From: Pelagicoccus mobilis
Lineage (GTDB): Bacteria; Verrucomicrobiota; Verrucomicrobiia; Opitutales; Opitutaceae
Reading direction: 5' to 3'
NCBI RefSeq assembly: GCF_016595505.1
Contig: NZ_JAENIL010000011.1
Coordinates: forward strand, 1 to 64,000
Length of the DNA: 64,000 bases
Shown here: positions 16,711 through 24,433 of the stretch, in pieces
Layout of the letters: each line of letters begins with the position of its first letter
How positions within the stretch are numbered: the stretch's first letter is position 1
Position numbers and translations under genes: made by a program
The notes under the pieces: model-generated
Databases searched by the model: none
Told to the model about the DNA's origin: nothing
Seen by the model: the letters and a program-made list of their open reading frames with translations, nothing else

Positions 16711-18507
16711 ATGAAGGGATTTTTGAAGACGTTTTTCGCGTCCTTGCTGGCGATACTGTTCGCGGCGGGTGGTTTGTTTGTATTTATCCTGGTTTTGATC
16801 GGCGTTTTGTCGTCGATGAGCCAGCCGGTTCCGCAGGTTGCGGATGGGAGCGTGCTGGTGTTTAACATGTCGACGGCGGTGCAGGATCGGCCCGTAGGCA
16901 TGACTCGGGACGCGTTTATCGACGAGGCGATCGGTGGGAGTCGGCAGGCGAAGGTATCGCTGCGGACTTTGACGCGTGGGATTCGAGCGGCGGGAGAGGA
17001 CGACCGTATCGAGGGCTTGTTGCTTACGGGGTCGTTTTCAACGGAGGGAGGCGCGTCTGGCTTTGCCGCTCTGAAGGAGGTGCGTGAGGCGATCGAGGCG
17101 TTTAAGGAGTCGGGCAAGCCGGTTGTCGCTTACGCAGTGTATCCGAGTTCTCGTGACATGTACGTGATCGCTGCGGCGGATACGGTTTACATGAACCCGG
17201 ACGGTTTGGTTTCGGATGCGGGCATGTCGATGAGCTATCCGTATCTTGGCGGGTTTATGGAGAAGTATGGCTTGGGCGTTCAGGTAACGCGAGCGGGCGA
17301 GTACAAGGCGGCGGCTGAGAATTTTGTGCTGGAGGGGATGAGCGATCCTTCGAGAGAGGCGAATCTGGCGGTGTTGGAGGATTTTTGGGCGGAGTATCTG
17401 CAGGTTGTGGCTGCTGGGGCGGACATCGAACCGTCGCTTTACGAGGAGAAACTCAATGAGTTTGGCATGCTGGCGGCGTCTGACGCGGAGTCGATCGGCC
17501 TGGTTGACGGGCTGCTCTACACGGACGAGCTGATTGCGAAGATGCAGGAAGTATCGAGCAAGGATGCTGCGACGAAGTCTTTTGTGCAGACGAGCCTTTC
17601 CGACTATTTGTTGGACGCGGTTAAGCCTGAGTATTCAAGCGATGGATTCGTGGCGGTTGTTTACGCGGAAGGGTCTATCGTTAATGGAGAGGGGAAAGAG
17701 GGGCAGATTGGTGGAGACAAGCTTGCTCGTGAAATTCGGAAGATCCGCCAGGACGATAAGGTGAAGGCTCTGGTGTTGCGTGTGAACTCTCCTGGTGGCA
17801 GCGCTTTGGCGAGCGAAGTGATCCAGCGTGAGATTCGATTGGCGAAAGAGAAGATGCCAGTAGTCGTGTCTATGGGGACGATGGCTGCTTCGGGTGGGTA
17901 TTGGATTTCTGCATACGCCGACAAGATCTATGCTCAGCCGAATACGCTAACGGGCTCGATCGGCGTGATCGGGGTTTTCTTCAACTACGAGGAGTTGGCG
18001 GCCGAGCACGGTGTGAATTTCGATACGGTTAAGACGACGGAGCACGCGGACTTCATGGGAATGTTCCGGGCGAAGACGGACCGCGAGATGGATTTGGTGC
18101 AGCGTCAGGTGGACTTTGTCTACGACGCGTTTTTGGAGAAGGTATCAGAGGGGCGTGGGCTGGAGCTGGATGCTGTGAAGGCGCTAGCCGAAGGGCGTAT
18201 CTGGTCGGGGGTGGACGCTCTTGATCTTGGCTTGGTCGACGAGCTTGGCGGTTTGGGTGAGGCGATCGCCTATGCGGGGCAGGAAGCTGGGCTTGGCGAT
18301 TCGCCTGCGATCAAGGAGTTGCCGGCGGCAAGCAATTTCCTCGACGAGCTGCTTTCCGACGTGTCGCAGCAAGCGGCGGATGCGTCGACGAATATTGCCC
18401 TGAAGCCCTTGGTTGACTTGTATCGCGAAGCGAGCGAGATGACATCGCGATTTAATGATCCGAAAGGGGTTTACACGGTTTTGCCCTATACGATCACAAT
18501 TGAATAA
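16711..18507 (+). CDS. sppA: Signal peptide peptidase SppA, 67-kDa type
   Basis: About 598 residues from ATG 16711 (MKGFLKTFFASLLAILFAAGG, a typical SppA N-terminal membrane anchor). An in-frame ATG at 16675 would add 12 residues and cannot be excluded. Two tandem S49 domains are present. The catalytic Lys lies in the first (AGEYKAAAENF) and the catalytic Ser in the second (MAASGGYW, after VNSPGGSALASEVIQREI). This serine-lysine protease sits in the inner membrane and degrades cleaved signal peptides and membrane protein fragments. sufT begins 18 bases after its stop, so the two are probably co-transcribed unless the palindrome at 18504-18525 marks a separate promoter. Confidence 0.93.
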   Translation: MKGFLKTFFASLLAILFAAGGLFVFILVLIGVLSSMSQPVPQVADGSVLVFNMSTAVQDRPVGMTRDAFIDEAIGGSRQAKVSLRTLTRGIRAAGEDDRIEGLLLTGSFSTEGGASGFAALKEVREAIEAFKESGKPVVAYAVYPSSRDMYVIAAADTVYMNPDGLVSDAGMSMSYPYLGGFMEKYGLGVQVTRAGEYKAAAENFVLEGMSDPSREANLAVLEDFWAEYLQVVAAGADIEPSLYEEKLNEFGMLAASDAESIGLVDGLLYTDELIAKMQEVSSKDAATKSFVQTSLSDYLLDAVKPEYSSDGFVAVVYAEGSIVNGEGKEGQIGGDKLAREIRKIRQDDKVKALVLRVNSPGGSALASEVIQREIRLAKEKMPVVVSMGTMAASGGYWISAYADKIYAQPNTLTGSIGVIGVFFNYEELAAEHGVNFDTVKTTEHADFMGMFRAKTDREMDLVQRQVDFVYDAFLEKVSEGRGLELDAVKALAEGRIWSGVDALDLGLVDELGGLGEAIAYAGQEAGLGDSPAIKELPAASNFLDELLSDVSQQAADASTNIALKPLVDLYREASEMTSRFNDPKGVYTVLPYTITIE

Positions 18508-18525
18508 CTTATATCTATTAGTGGA
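18504..18525. promoter_or_regulatory. Diverged copy of the catabolic-locus palindrome before sufT
   Basis: A segment containing AACTTATATCTATTAGT fills the gap between sppA and sufT. It matches the reverse complement of the 19154-19175 palindrome at 16 of 17 core positions and at 17 of 22 overall by my count. It could be a weak operator or an AT-rich coincidence. Confidence 0.3.
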
Positions 18526-19062
18526 ATGGAAACGGTACTGATTAGAGATTGCGGCGCGACTGTGATTCCAGCTGGGGATTCGGTTACGCTGGCGAAGGGG
18601 ACCCCGGTTTTTATTGCTCAGACGCTGGGCGGAAATGTGACTGTGCGCACGGATAGGGGCTTGTTTCGGATCGCGAGCGCGGATGTAGACGCTCTGGAAG
18701 AAGTTGATCTGGGCGAATCTGCGGCCGTTCCGGCGACGGATGGAGACGCTTCATTGGAGGAACAGGTCTGGGAAGCTCTGAAGGGCTGTTTCGACCCGGA
18801 AATCCCTATTAATATAGTGGATCTGGGGTTGGTCTATGATTTGCGGATTGAATCTGCCAAAGACGGGCAGAGCGAGGTTTTCATTAAGATGACCCTGACG
18901 GCCCAAGGCTGCGGTATGGGGCCTGTCATCGCCGAAGACGCCCGGACGCGGGTGAAGTTGCTTGATGCGGTTTCCGAGGCGACCGTGGACATCGTTTGGG
19001 ATCCGGTGTGGAATCCGCAGATGATTTCCGAGGAAGGTCGCAAGATTATGGGCATCTCCTGA
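18526..19062 (+). CDS. sufT: Iron-sulfur assembly factor SufT-like (MIP18/DUF59 family)
   Basis: A 178-residue protein. The N-terminal about 75 residues carry the SufT-specific opening (LIRDCGATVIPAGDSVTLAKGT... ITQTLGG-like). The MIP18 domain (about 80-178) has DPEIPINIVDLGLVYDLRI and MTLTAQGCGMGPVIAEDAR, with the conserved Cys, ending in VWDPVWNPQMISEEGRKIMG. SufT-type proteins help mature Fe-S proteins under high demand or oxidative stress. There are no suf/isc genes nearby. It follows sppA by 18 bases and ends in a strong terminator. Confidence 0.9.
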   Translation: METVLIRDCGATVIPAGDSVTLAKGTPVFIAQTLGGNVTVRTDRGLFRIASADVDALEEVDLGESAAVPATDGDASLEEQVWEALKGCFDPEIPINIVDLGLVYDLRIESAKDGQSEVFIKMTLTAQGCGMGPVIAEDARTRVKLLDAVSEATVDIVWDPVWNPQMISEEGRKIMGIS

Positions 19063-19089
19063 TCAAAGCTGATAATTATATCCTTTTCA

Positions 19090-19115
19090 GCCCCGCTTTA
19101 CAGCGGGGCTTTTTT
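19090..19115 (+). terminator. Intrinsic terminator after sufT
   Basis: GCCCCGC pairs with GCGGGGC around a six-base loop, followed by six T. Confidence 0.92.
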
Positions 19116-19153
19116 GTTTTTGGAGAGCTGTAAATAGGTTATGACTATTATTA

Positions 19154-19175
19154 AAAACTAATAGTTATAAGTTTT
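19154..19175. promoter_or_regulatory. AT-rich palindromic operator/promoter before the TonB receptor
   Basis: A 22-base imperfect palindrome made of AAAACTAATA and TTATAAGTTTT half-sites. It lies about 105 bases upstream of the receptor ATG. A near-identical element lies at 23884-23905, ahead of the catabolic operon, and both are preceded by AAATAGGTT at a similar distance. A partial extra half-site (TTATGACTATTATT) lies at about 19139-19152. The likely binder is the LacI-type protein encoded at 22674-23747, by position only. Confidence 0.65.
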
Positions 19176-19279
19176 GTGATTGACTCTAGGTGGGGGTGAG
19201 TGGTTTTCTCGTAACCGTAGCCGCCTGTGTGCAATTGGCGGCGATTCGGTTTCCCCAAGAACCCTAACCCTATCGACTT

Positions 19280-22200
19280 ATGAAACTTAGTTCTCTTACG
19301 AGAATGTTGCGAGGCTCTGCAGGAGGCAGATCGGTCGCTCGCTATCTAACTCTACTAGTAGCCTTTATGGCATCTGGTATTTCTGCTTTTGGTCAGGACA
19401 ATGGCCGAGTGCAGGGCCGCGTTCAGGATGCGATCAGCGGTCGCTACATGGAGGATGTAACTGTAACTGTGTCTGAGACTGGAGATTCGGTCCAAACCGT
19501 GGGAGACGGTACCTACCGTATCACAGGGCTATCTGCCGGAACCTATTCACTTACAGTCGAGCACGTCGGCTACTTCGAAAAGAACGTCATGGTGGAGGTT
19601 CAAGCGGGACAACTCGCAGTCGTCGACACCGTTCAGATGAAGAGTCAGAACAACTTCGACGATGATGACGAAATCTTCGAGCTGGATGCGTTTGAGGTAC
19701 GCAACGAGGTGGATGCGTTCAGTCGTGCGATCAACAAGCAGCGCGTCTCTGACTACAATGTGAACGTAGTGGACTCCGGAACTTTTGGTGATGTGACTGA
19801 AGGTAACGTAGGTGAGTTCGTTAAGTTCCTCCCTGGTGTTAACATCAACTACGTCGCGGCGGATGCTCGTACGATTACGGTGCGTGGTATGGCTGATAAC
19901 TTCACTCCAGTTACCGTTGACGGTAATCGTATGGCGAGTGCGGCCTCGGGTAACAAGGCCCGTGACTTCGAGCTGGAGCAGCTTTCCATCAACAACATCG
20001 AGCGTGTTGAGGTGGCAAAGGTTCCCACTGCTGACATGGCGGCGGACTCGCTTGGAGGCGCTGTTAATCTCGTCAGTAAGAACGCGTTCGAGCGAGATGG
20101 TCGCGAGATCAAGTATCGCGTGTACATCAGCGCGAATGACGAGAACTTGGATTTAGGTTCTACGCCGGGCTGGGGAGACAATACGACTTCGAAGATCAAG
20201 CCAGGTTTCGACTTCAGCTATGCTGATGTATTCAAAGATGGAACACTGGGAGTGATGTTCAACTACACGAACTCGAACCAGTACAACGAACAGCACCGTG
20301 TGCGTACCCGTTGGGTAACGGATAATTCGGGCGAAGGTCTCGGCACTCCGATCATGCGTCGTTACTACATCCAGGATGGTCCAAAGTTCACGAATCGCGA
20401 TTCTTTCCATCTGAAGGCTGACTACAAGTGGGGCGAGAACACGGTTGTTTCCGGTAGTGTTCAGTTCAACGACTACCGTTCTGAATTCCGTAATCGTAAC
20501 ATAACTTGGGACTCTAACATCACATCCACTACGGATAGCGACGGCAATGAGGATGACTCGGTCATTTCTCCAACCTACATGCTCGGTGACCCTGGTCGTG
20601 GTGACATCGACCTTGGCGGGTCATGGAGAAACAAATACGGCGACACTTGGCACGGAGATTTCAAGGTCACGCATTATGGTGATGTTTGGACCTATGAGGT
20701 TGGTGGTTTCTCTTCTACTGCGACGAACTACTACGATGATTTCTCTCGTGGAATGATCATGGCGGTAATTGGCGATGACGATTACCGTGGACGCTTCGAG
20801 TTCAGCGATATCGGTGATCCTTACGCTGGTGTAATGTCATTCACGCCAACTCTGACGCTTTATGATGAGAATGGCAACGTTGACCCAACTTACGGTGTAT
20901 CCAGTTTGGCAACCTTTGACCTCGATGAGGTGCAGACTCGCGAGCAGGACGCTGAGGATCAATTCACCGGTTTGAACTTCGACATGAAGCGCAACATCCG
21001 TGTTGGTGAGTCTCCAGGTTACTTCAAGATGGGAGTGCGTTACCAGAAGCAAGAGCGTGATGCGGATCGTAATCGTACTCGTATTCGTCACGTGGATAGC
21101 CATTACGACGACACTGGTCTCCCAGCAGAGCAGTACTACTCTGGACAAGATGCTCTATACATCGGATCTGGAATCATTCAGTGGCCTGACTACGAGGATA
21201 TCTACGACTACTTCGCTGCGAACCAGGACAACTTCGATTTCAACCACCCGTCTCGCTATGTATCCAACATCACGGGTGAAGCCAATGATGTGTTCAAGGC
21301 TGAGGAAGAAATCAACGCAGCCTACATGATGGCTCAGCTCAAGTTCATGGACTCCCGCCTCAAGGTAACAGCAGGTGTTCGCTACGAAGAAACAACGCTT
21401 ACCGGTGAAGGTGGCTACTATGATGAGTCGCTTGGTGATGGAATCGATGACCCAGTTGAAAAGCTGCAGGCTCAGTGGAGTCAGCGTAAGGTATCCACTG
21501 CGTCATACGATGACTTCTACCCAAGCATTCACTTCGCTTACGACATCAATGACCGTTTGCTGATGCGCTTCGCTTACGCAAATACAATTGGTCGTCAGAA
21601 CTTCAGCGCGGTTGTACCGCAGATCGAAATCGACCAACCGTCAGAAGACGAAATGGAGTCGGATGGTTTGGTTGAGTTCAACAACACGGGTCTCCTTCCG
21701 CAGGATGCGGATAATTTCGACTTCACTCTCGAGTACTATCCGGAAATGGGCGGATCGATTTCGGCTGGAATCTTCCGCAAGAAGATAAGCGACTATATCG
21801 TAAGTCATGACGGAGTGATCGGCGATCTCTCGCCTGCTGAGTTCGAGGCTTATGGCCTGCCTACCATCCTCCTCGAGACGCCACAGTATGCGTTTGAAAC
21901 CGATGAGAATGGAGGAACTGCGACGGTTGATGGTATCGAGTTGAGCTACTTCCGTTCTCTCAAGGGCAGCAATATGCCGGATTGGTTGAGCAGCTTCAGC
22001 TTCTTGGCGAACGCAACCTTCATCGACGTTAAGCAGAAGATCAATGGTAACACCATCAACGAGTTGGAAGACATGGTTGAAGAGACTTACAATTTGGGTC
22101 TGACCTACGATCGCGATCCTTGGAAGGTTCAGCTTAAGTTCAATAGCAAGGGCGAGCAACTCGTTGGCAACTTCACTGACTTGAGAACTTATAATTCTGA

Positions 22201-22429
22201 CGGCGATCGTATCGCTTACTTCAAGCTCTATCGTGATGCTCTCGAAACGGTAGATATCAATATCGACTTCGATATCAACGATAAGACTCAGATCTTCATC
22301 AGCGGACGAAACATCTTCAATCAAGAGCAACGCCAGTTCGCTCGTAACGCTGATCACAGCATCGCGGTTCCAGAGCGTATCGAAGAATACGGTGTGCAGT
22401 ACGCGATCGGCGTGAAGGGTAAGTTCTAG
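19280..22429 (+). CDS. TonB-dependent outer-membrane receptor with N-terminal carboxypeptidase-regulatory-like domain
   Basis: A 1049-residue protein. A signal peptide covers about residues 18-39, and an Ig-like CarboxypepD_reg domain covers about 42-120 (GRVQGRVQDAISGRYMEDVTVTV... GLSAGTYSLTVEHVGY). Next comes an acidic linker with FELDAFEV, which I associate with Opitutia receptors, and a plug (about 155-270) with NVGEFVKFLPGVNINY and TVRGMADNFTPVTVDGNRM. A 22-strand barrel follows, ending in the aromatic GVKGKF. It should import oligosaccharides or another bulky substrate with TonB energy. There is no SusD partner, as expected outside Bacteroidota. Position and shared operator link it to the lyase operon. 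No Shine-Dalgarno is visible before the ATG. Confidence 0.93.
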   Translation: MKLSSLTRMLRGSAGGRSVARYLTLLVAFMASGISAFGQDNGRVQGRVQDAISGRYMEDVTVTVSETGDSVQTVGDGTYRITGLSAGTYSLTVEHVGYFEKNVMVEVQAGQLAVVDTVQMKSQNNFDDDDEIFELDAFEVRNEVDAFSRAINKQRVSDYNVNVVDSGTFGDVTEGNVGEFVKFLPGVNINYVAADARTITVRGMADNFTPVTVDGNRMASAASGNKARDFELEQLSINNIERVEVAKVPTADMAADSLGGAVNLVSKNAFERDGREIKYRVYISANDENLDLGSTPGWGDNTTSKIKPGFDFSYADVFKDGTLGVMFNYTNSNQYNEQHRVRTRWVTDNSGEGLGTPIMRRYYIQDGPKFTNRDSFHLKADYKWGENTVVSGSVQFNDYRSEFRNRNITWDSNITSTTDSDGNEDDSVISPTYMLGDPGRGDIDLGGSWRNKYGDTWHGDFKVTHYGDVWTYEVGGFSSTATNYYDDFSRGMIMAVIGDDDYRGRFEFSDIGDPYAGVMSFTPTLTLYDENGNVDPTYGVSSLATFDLDEVQTREQDAEDQFTGLNFDMKRNIRVGESPGYFKMGVRYQKQERDADRNRTRIRHVDSHYDDTGLPAEQYYSGQDALYIGSGIIQWPDYEDIYDYFAANQDNFDFNHPSRYVSNITGEANDVFKAEEEINAAYMMAQLKFMDSRLKVTAGVRYEETTLTGEGGYYDESLGDGIDDPVEKLQAQWSQRKVSTASYDDFYPSIHFAYDINDRLLMRFAYANTIGRQNFSAVVPQIEIDQPSEDEMESDGLVEFNNTGLLPQDADNFDFTLEYYPEMGGSISAGIFRKKISDYIVSHDGVIGDLSPAEFEAYGLPTILLETPQYAFETDENGGTATVDGIELSYFRSLKGSNMPDWLSSFSFLANATFIDVKQKINGNTINELEDMVEETYNLGLTYDRDPWKVQLKFNSKGEQLVGNFTDLRTYNSDGDRIAYFKLYRDALETVDINIDFDINDKTQIFISGRNIFNQEQRQFARNADHSIAVPERIEEYGVQYAIGVKGKF

Positions 22430-22490
22430 ACCGTTTTAGAAAGGTTCGCTGTTCTGGTTCTGTAGGGCAGCGGACTGTAGAATGACAATA

Positions 22491-22524
22491 GCGCGCGGCT
22501 TTAGGTAGGGCCGCGCGCTTTTTT
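22491..22524 (+). terminator. Intrinsic terminator after the TonB receptor
   Basis: GCGCGCGGC pairs with GCCGCGCGC around TTTAGGTAGG, followed by six T. Confidence 0.9.
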
Positions 22525-22569
22525 GTGTTTGGTGGGAGTTGTGTTTTGTTGGAGTTTTCTACTGTGGTG

Positions 22570-22596
22570 CGGCGCGGCGGCGAGCGCCGGCCCTAC
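22570..22596. repeat. Hairpin repeat, family G
   Basis: CGGCGCGGCGGCGAGCGCCG followed by GCCCTAC, with GCGGCGC preceding. A related unit (GGTGCGGCGCGAGCGCCGAC) lies at 62704-62723 before the FG-GAP gene. It stands between two terminators in a convergent intergenic region. Confidence 0.55.
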
Positions 22597-22619
22597 TGTT
22601 TTTTGGGGGCAAAAGTAAA

Positions 22620-22645
22620 GGCCGCACTTTTTTGTGCGGCCTTTT
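22620..22645. terminator. Bidirectional terminator between receptor and lacI-type gene
   Basis: GGCCGCAC pairs with GTGCGGCC around TTTTTT and is followed by TTTT on the plus strand. On the minus strand the A/T arrangement also serves the convergent regulator gene that ends at 22674. Confidence 0.8.
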
Positions 22646-22673
22646 GTTATGAAATTGTGGATACTTGTAGCTA

Positions 22674-23747
22674 CTAGGTTCGAACGAGCTTCTTTTTACT
22701 GCGGGGAGCGGTGTTGGTTGACTCGCGAATTTTGAGCCCGGCAGGTAAGGTTATGTCCGTGAGTCCAGCTGAATCTTCTTCGATGGCGCGGGTTAGGATT
22801 TTGCCAGCTTCACGTCCCATTGTCTCGGGGTTAGCTCCGGCGGAGGTGAGGGTCGGGTGTTCTTCTTCGCAGATTCGAGTCATGTCAAATGCGGCGACGC
22901 TCACTTCTTGCGGGATGGAGATCTGTTGCTGCAGCAAATAGTTGATGGCACCGCGAGCCATTAAGGCGTTGAGGCAAATCCAGGCGCTTGGAATTGTATC
23001 CACATTGTCCAAGATTTCCTGGGCGGCTTCGTATCCTTCTTTGCGATCGGATCCGTCGCGTGTTGATTTTGCCTTCGGATCGAGGGCAAGTCCCTTGCTT
23101 TGCAGGGCCTTTTCCAGGGAATCGAGTCGCTCGTCGTGTCGGCCTCGCGGGTTGCCGCCGCCAAGCCAGGCGAATTCGCGATGGCCAAGTTCGTAGAGGT
23201 GGTCGACGAGAAGCTCGGCCGATTCGAACTCGTTGGATAGAACTGAATGGCACTGGCCTGTGGCCTTCGAAGAGATGTAGACGATGGGTCGACCCGTGGC
23301 TCTTACTTTCTTCAAAAAGGCCGGCTGAACCTCTCCCATAATGGCGATTCCTTTCACGGAATTCTGAAAGTGGGAGGAGAAGGAGTTTTCGGATTCGTTG
23401 AGATCGTCTTCAGAGCCCAGATACACCGTCTTGAGTTTGTGCTCCTTAAGGTGCTCGTGCAGTCCCTGGTGGATGTGGCTAAAGAAGTTGCTCTTGTTGG
23501 CCAGTCGAAGAGGGGAGCGAAGAATGTAGCCGATTGTCTTCTGGCTGCTATCGGCAGGGTCGCTTTCGATCTTCATGCCTTTCGGCGTGTAACCTTCGCG
23601 GGCGGCGAGCTCGCGGATCGCGTTGTAAGTTTTCTCGGAAATGCCCTTGGTGCGGCCGTTCAATGCCATCGATACAAGGGCTTGGGAGCAGCCGATCTCC
23701 TTGGCGATCTGCGCTTGTGAAATTCGTTTGGGTTTTGATTGGGTCAT
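22674..23747 (-). CDS. LacI-family transcriptional regulator
   Basis: A 357-residue regulator. The N-terminal LacI HTH and hinge helix (about 8-58) include ISQAQIAKEIGCSQALVSMALNGRTKGISEKTYNAIRELA. A periplasmic-binding-protein-like ligand domain spans about 75-345, with DHLYELGHREFAWLGGG, LNALMARGAINYLLQQ, VSVAAFDMTRICEEEHPTLTSA and MGREAGKILTRAI. It is encoded between the receptor (convergent) and the catabolic operon (divergent) and is the obvious candidate controller of both, presumably releasing DNA when a sugar-acid inducer binds. LacI operators usually have a central CG, which the local palindrome lacks, so the pairing of protein and site is only inferred. Confidence 0.92.
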   Translation of the reverse strand: MTQSKPKRISQAQIAKEIGCSQALVSMALNGRTKGISEKTYNAIRELAAREGYTPKGMKIESDPADSSQKTIGYILRSPLRLANKSNFFSHIHQGLHEHLKEHKLKTVYLGSEDDLNESENSFSSHFQNSVKGIAIMGEVQPAFLKKVRATGRPIVYISSKATGQCHSVLSNEFESAELLVDHLYELGHREFAWLGGGNPRGRHDERLDSLEKALQSKGLALDPKAKSTRDGSDRKEGYEAAQEILDNVDTIPSAWICLNALMARGAINYLLQQQISIPQEVSVAAFDMTRICEEEHPTLTSAGANPETMGREAGKILTRAIEEDSAGLTDITLPAGLKIRESTNTAPRSKKKLVRT

Positions 23748-23871
23748 ACCTAGGTGAGGGAGTGAAACCGCATTATCAGTTTCTTCCTTATATATATTAG
23801 GATTATCTGGAAAGAAACGACTAAAATTTTCTCAAAACCGCATTTTCTTTCCCTAGCCAAGGGCAAATAGG

Positions 23872-23905
23872 TTGACACTTATGAAAACTAATAATTATAA
23901 GTTTA
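23872..23905 (+). promoter_or_regulatory. Promoter with overlapping palindromic operator for the catabolic operon
   Basis: TTGACA at 23872-23877 and TATAAG at 23896-23901, 18 bases apart, form a plausible promoter. A 22-base palindrome at 23884-23905 (AAAACTAATA and TTATAAGTTT halves) covers the -10 region. Apart from two bases it equals the element at 19154-19175. A repressor bound here would block polymerase. Confidence 0.65.
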
Positions 23906-23994
23906 GTCACAGTCGGGAAATCGTTTCTGTTTGAAATGACCTGCTGCGGCGGATCTGGAAAGCGAAGATCAACCCGGCTGAGCAAACCCCTCTT

Positions 23995-24408
23995 ATGTCA
24001 CTTTACTCCCAGGATTTTCAGTCTTTTCGGACCATCGTTTTCGGCGCCGCTTCGTTTGTCGGACCGAGCGTTGCCGTAGAGTTGGATGCCGATTGCGAAG
24101 ATTTTCTTAGTGTCGGAGAAAAGGGATTAGGGGAGGTTAAATTTTCTGCTTCGTGCGACCGCGCTTGCGGTTCCGGAGCTCGAGATCTCGAGGGGGAACG
24201 TCTGGTCGAAGTGCCGTCTGTTCTCTCCGGGGTGAATGGTGAAACAGCCATCGAATTTGAAGGCGGAGAGTATTTGTTGGATTCAGTATCTGGGGAAACC
24301 GAACCACTTACTCTTCGCTCTTCGAGCATTTCTAATGTGGGAGCGAGCTCTCGAATGAAAGGTGCCGTTCCGGTTTTCGGCACGCTGAAAGGGACCTCAA
24401 TCACGTAA
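23995..24408 (+). CDS. Possible hypothetical protein at the head of the catabolic operon
   Basis: An open frame of 137 codons between the operator and the symporter gene. The predicted product is acidic, with several Cys and Gly and beta-like segments (VNGETAIEFEGGEYLLDS). It has no signal peptide and matches no family I know; in particular it does not look like a KdgF-type cupin. No Shine-Dalgarno is seen, and the opposite strand is also open over most of the span. It may be a real small protein, a decayed gene, or an untranslated leader. Confidence 0.35.
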   Translation: MSLYSQDFQSFRTIVFGAASFVGPSVAVELDADCEDFLSVGEKGLGEVKFSASCDRACGSGARDLEGERLVEVPSVLSGVNGETAIEFEGGEYLLDSVSGETEPLTLRSSSISNVGASSRMKGAVPVFGTLKGTSIT

Positions 24409-24433
24409 TCATTTCTCAAATACTATCTGTCGT

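Noticed and set aside
24018-24419. Minus-strand Ser/Pro-rich frame in the operon leader
   Set aside because: Composition typical of an antisense frame; no promoter or family match.
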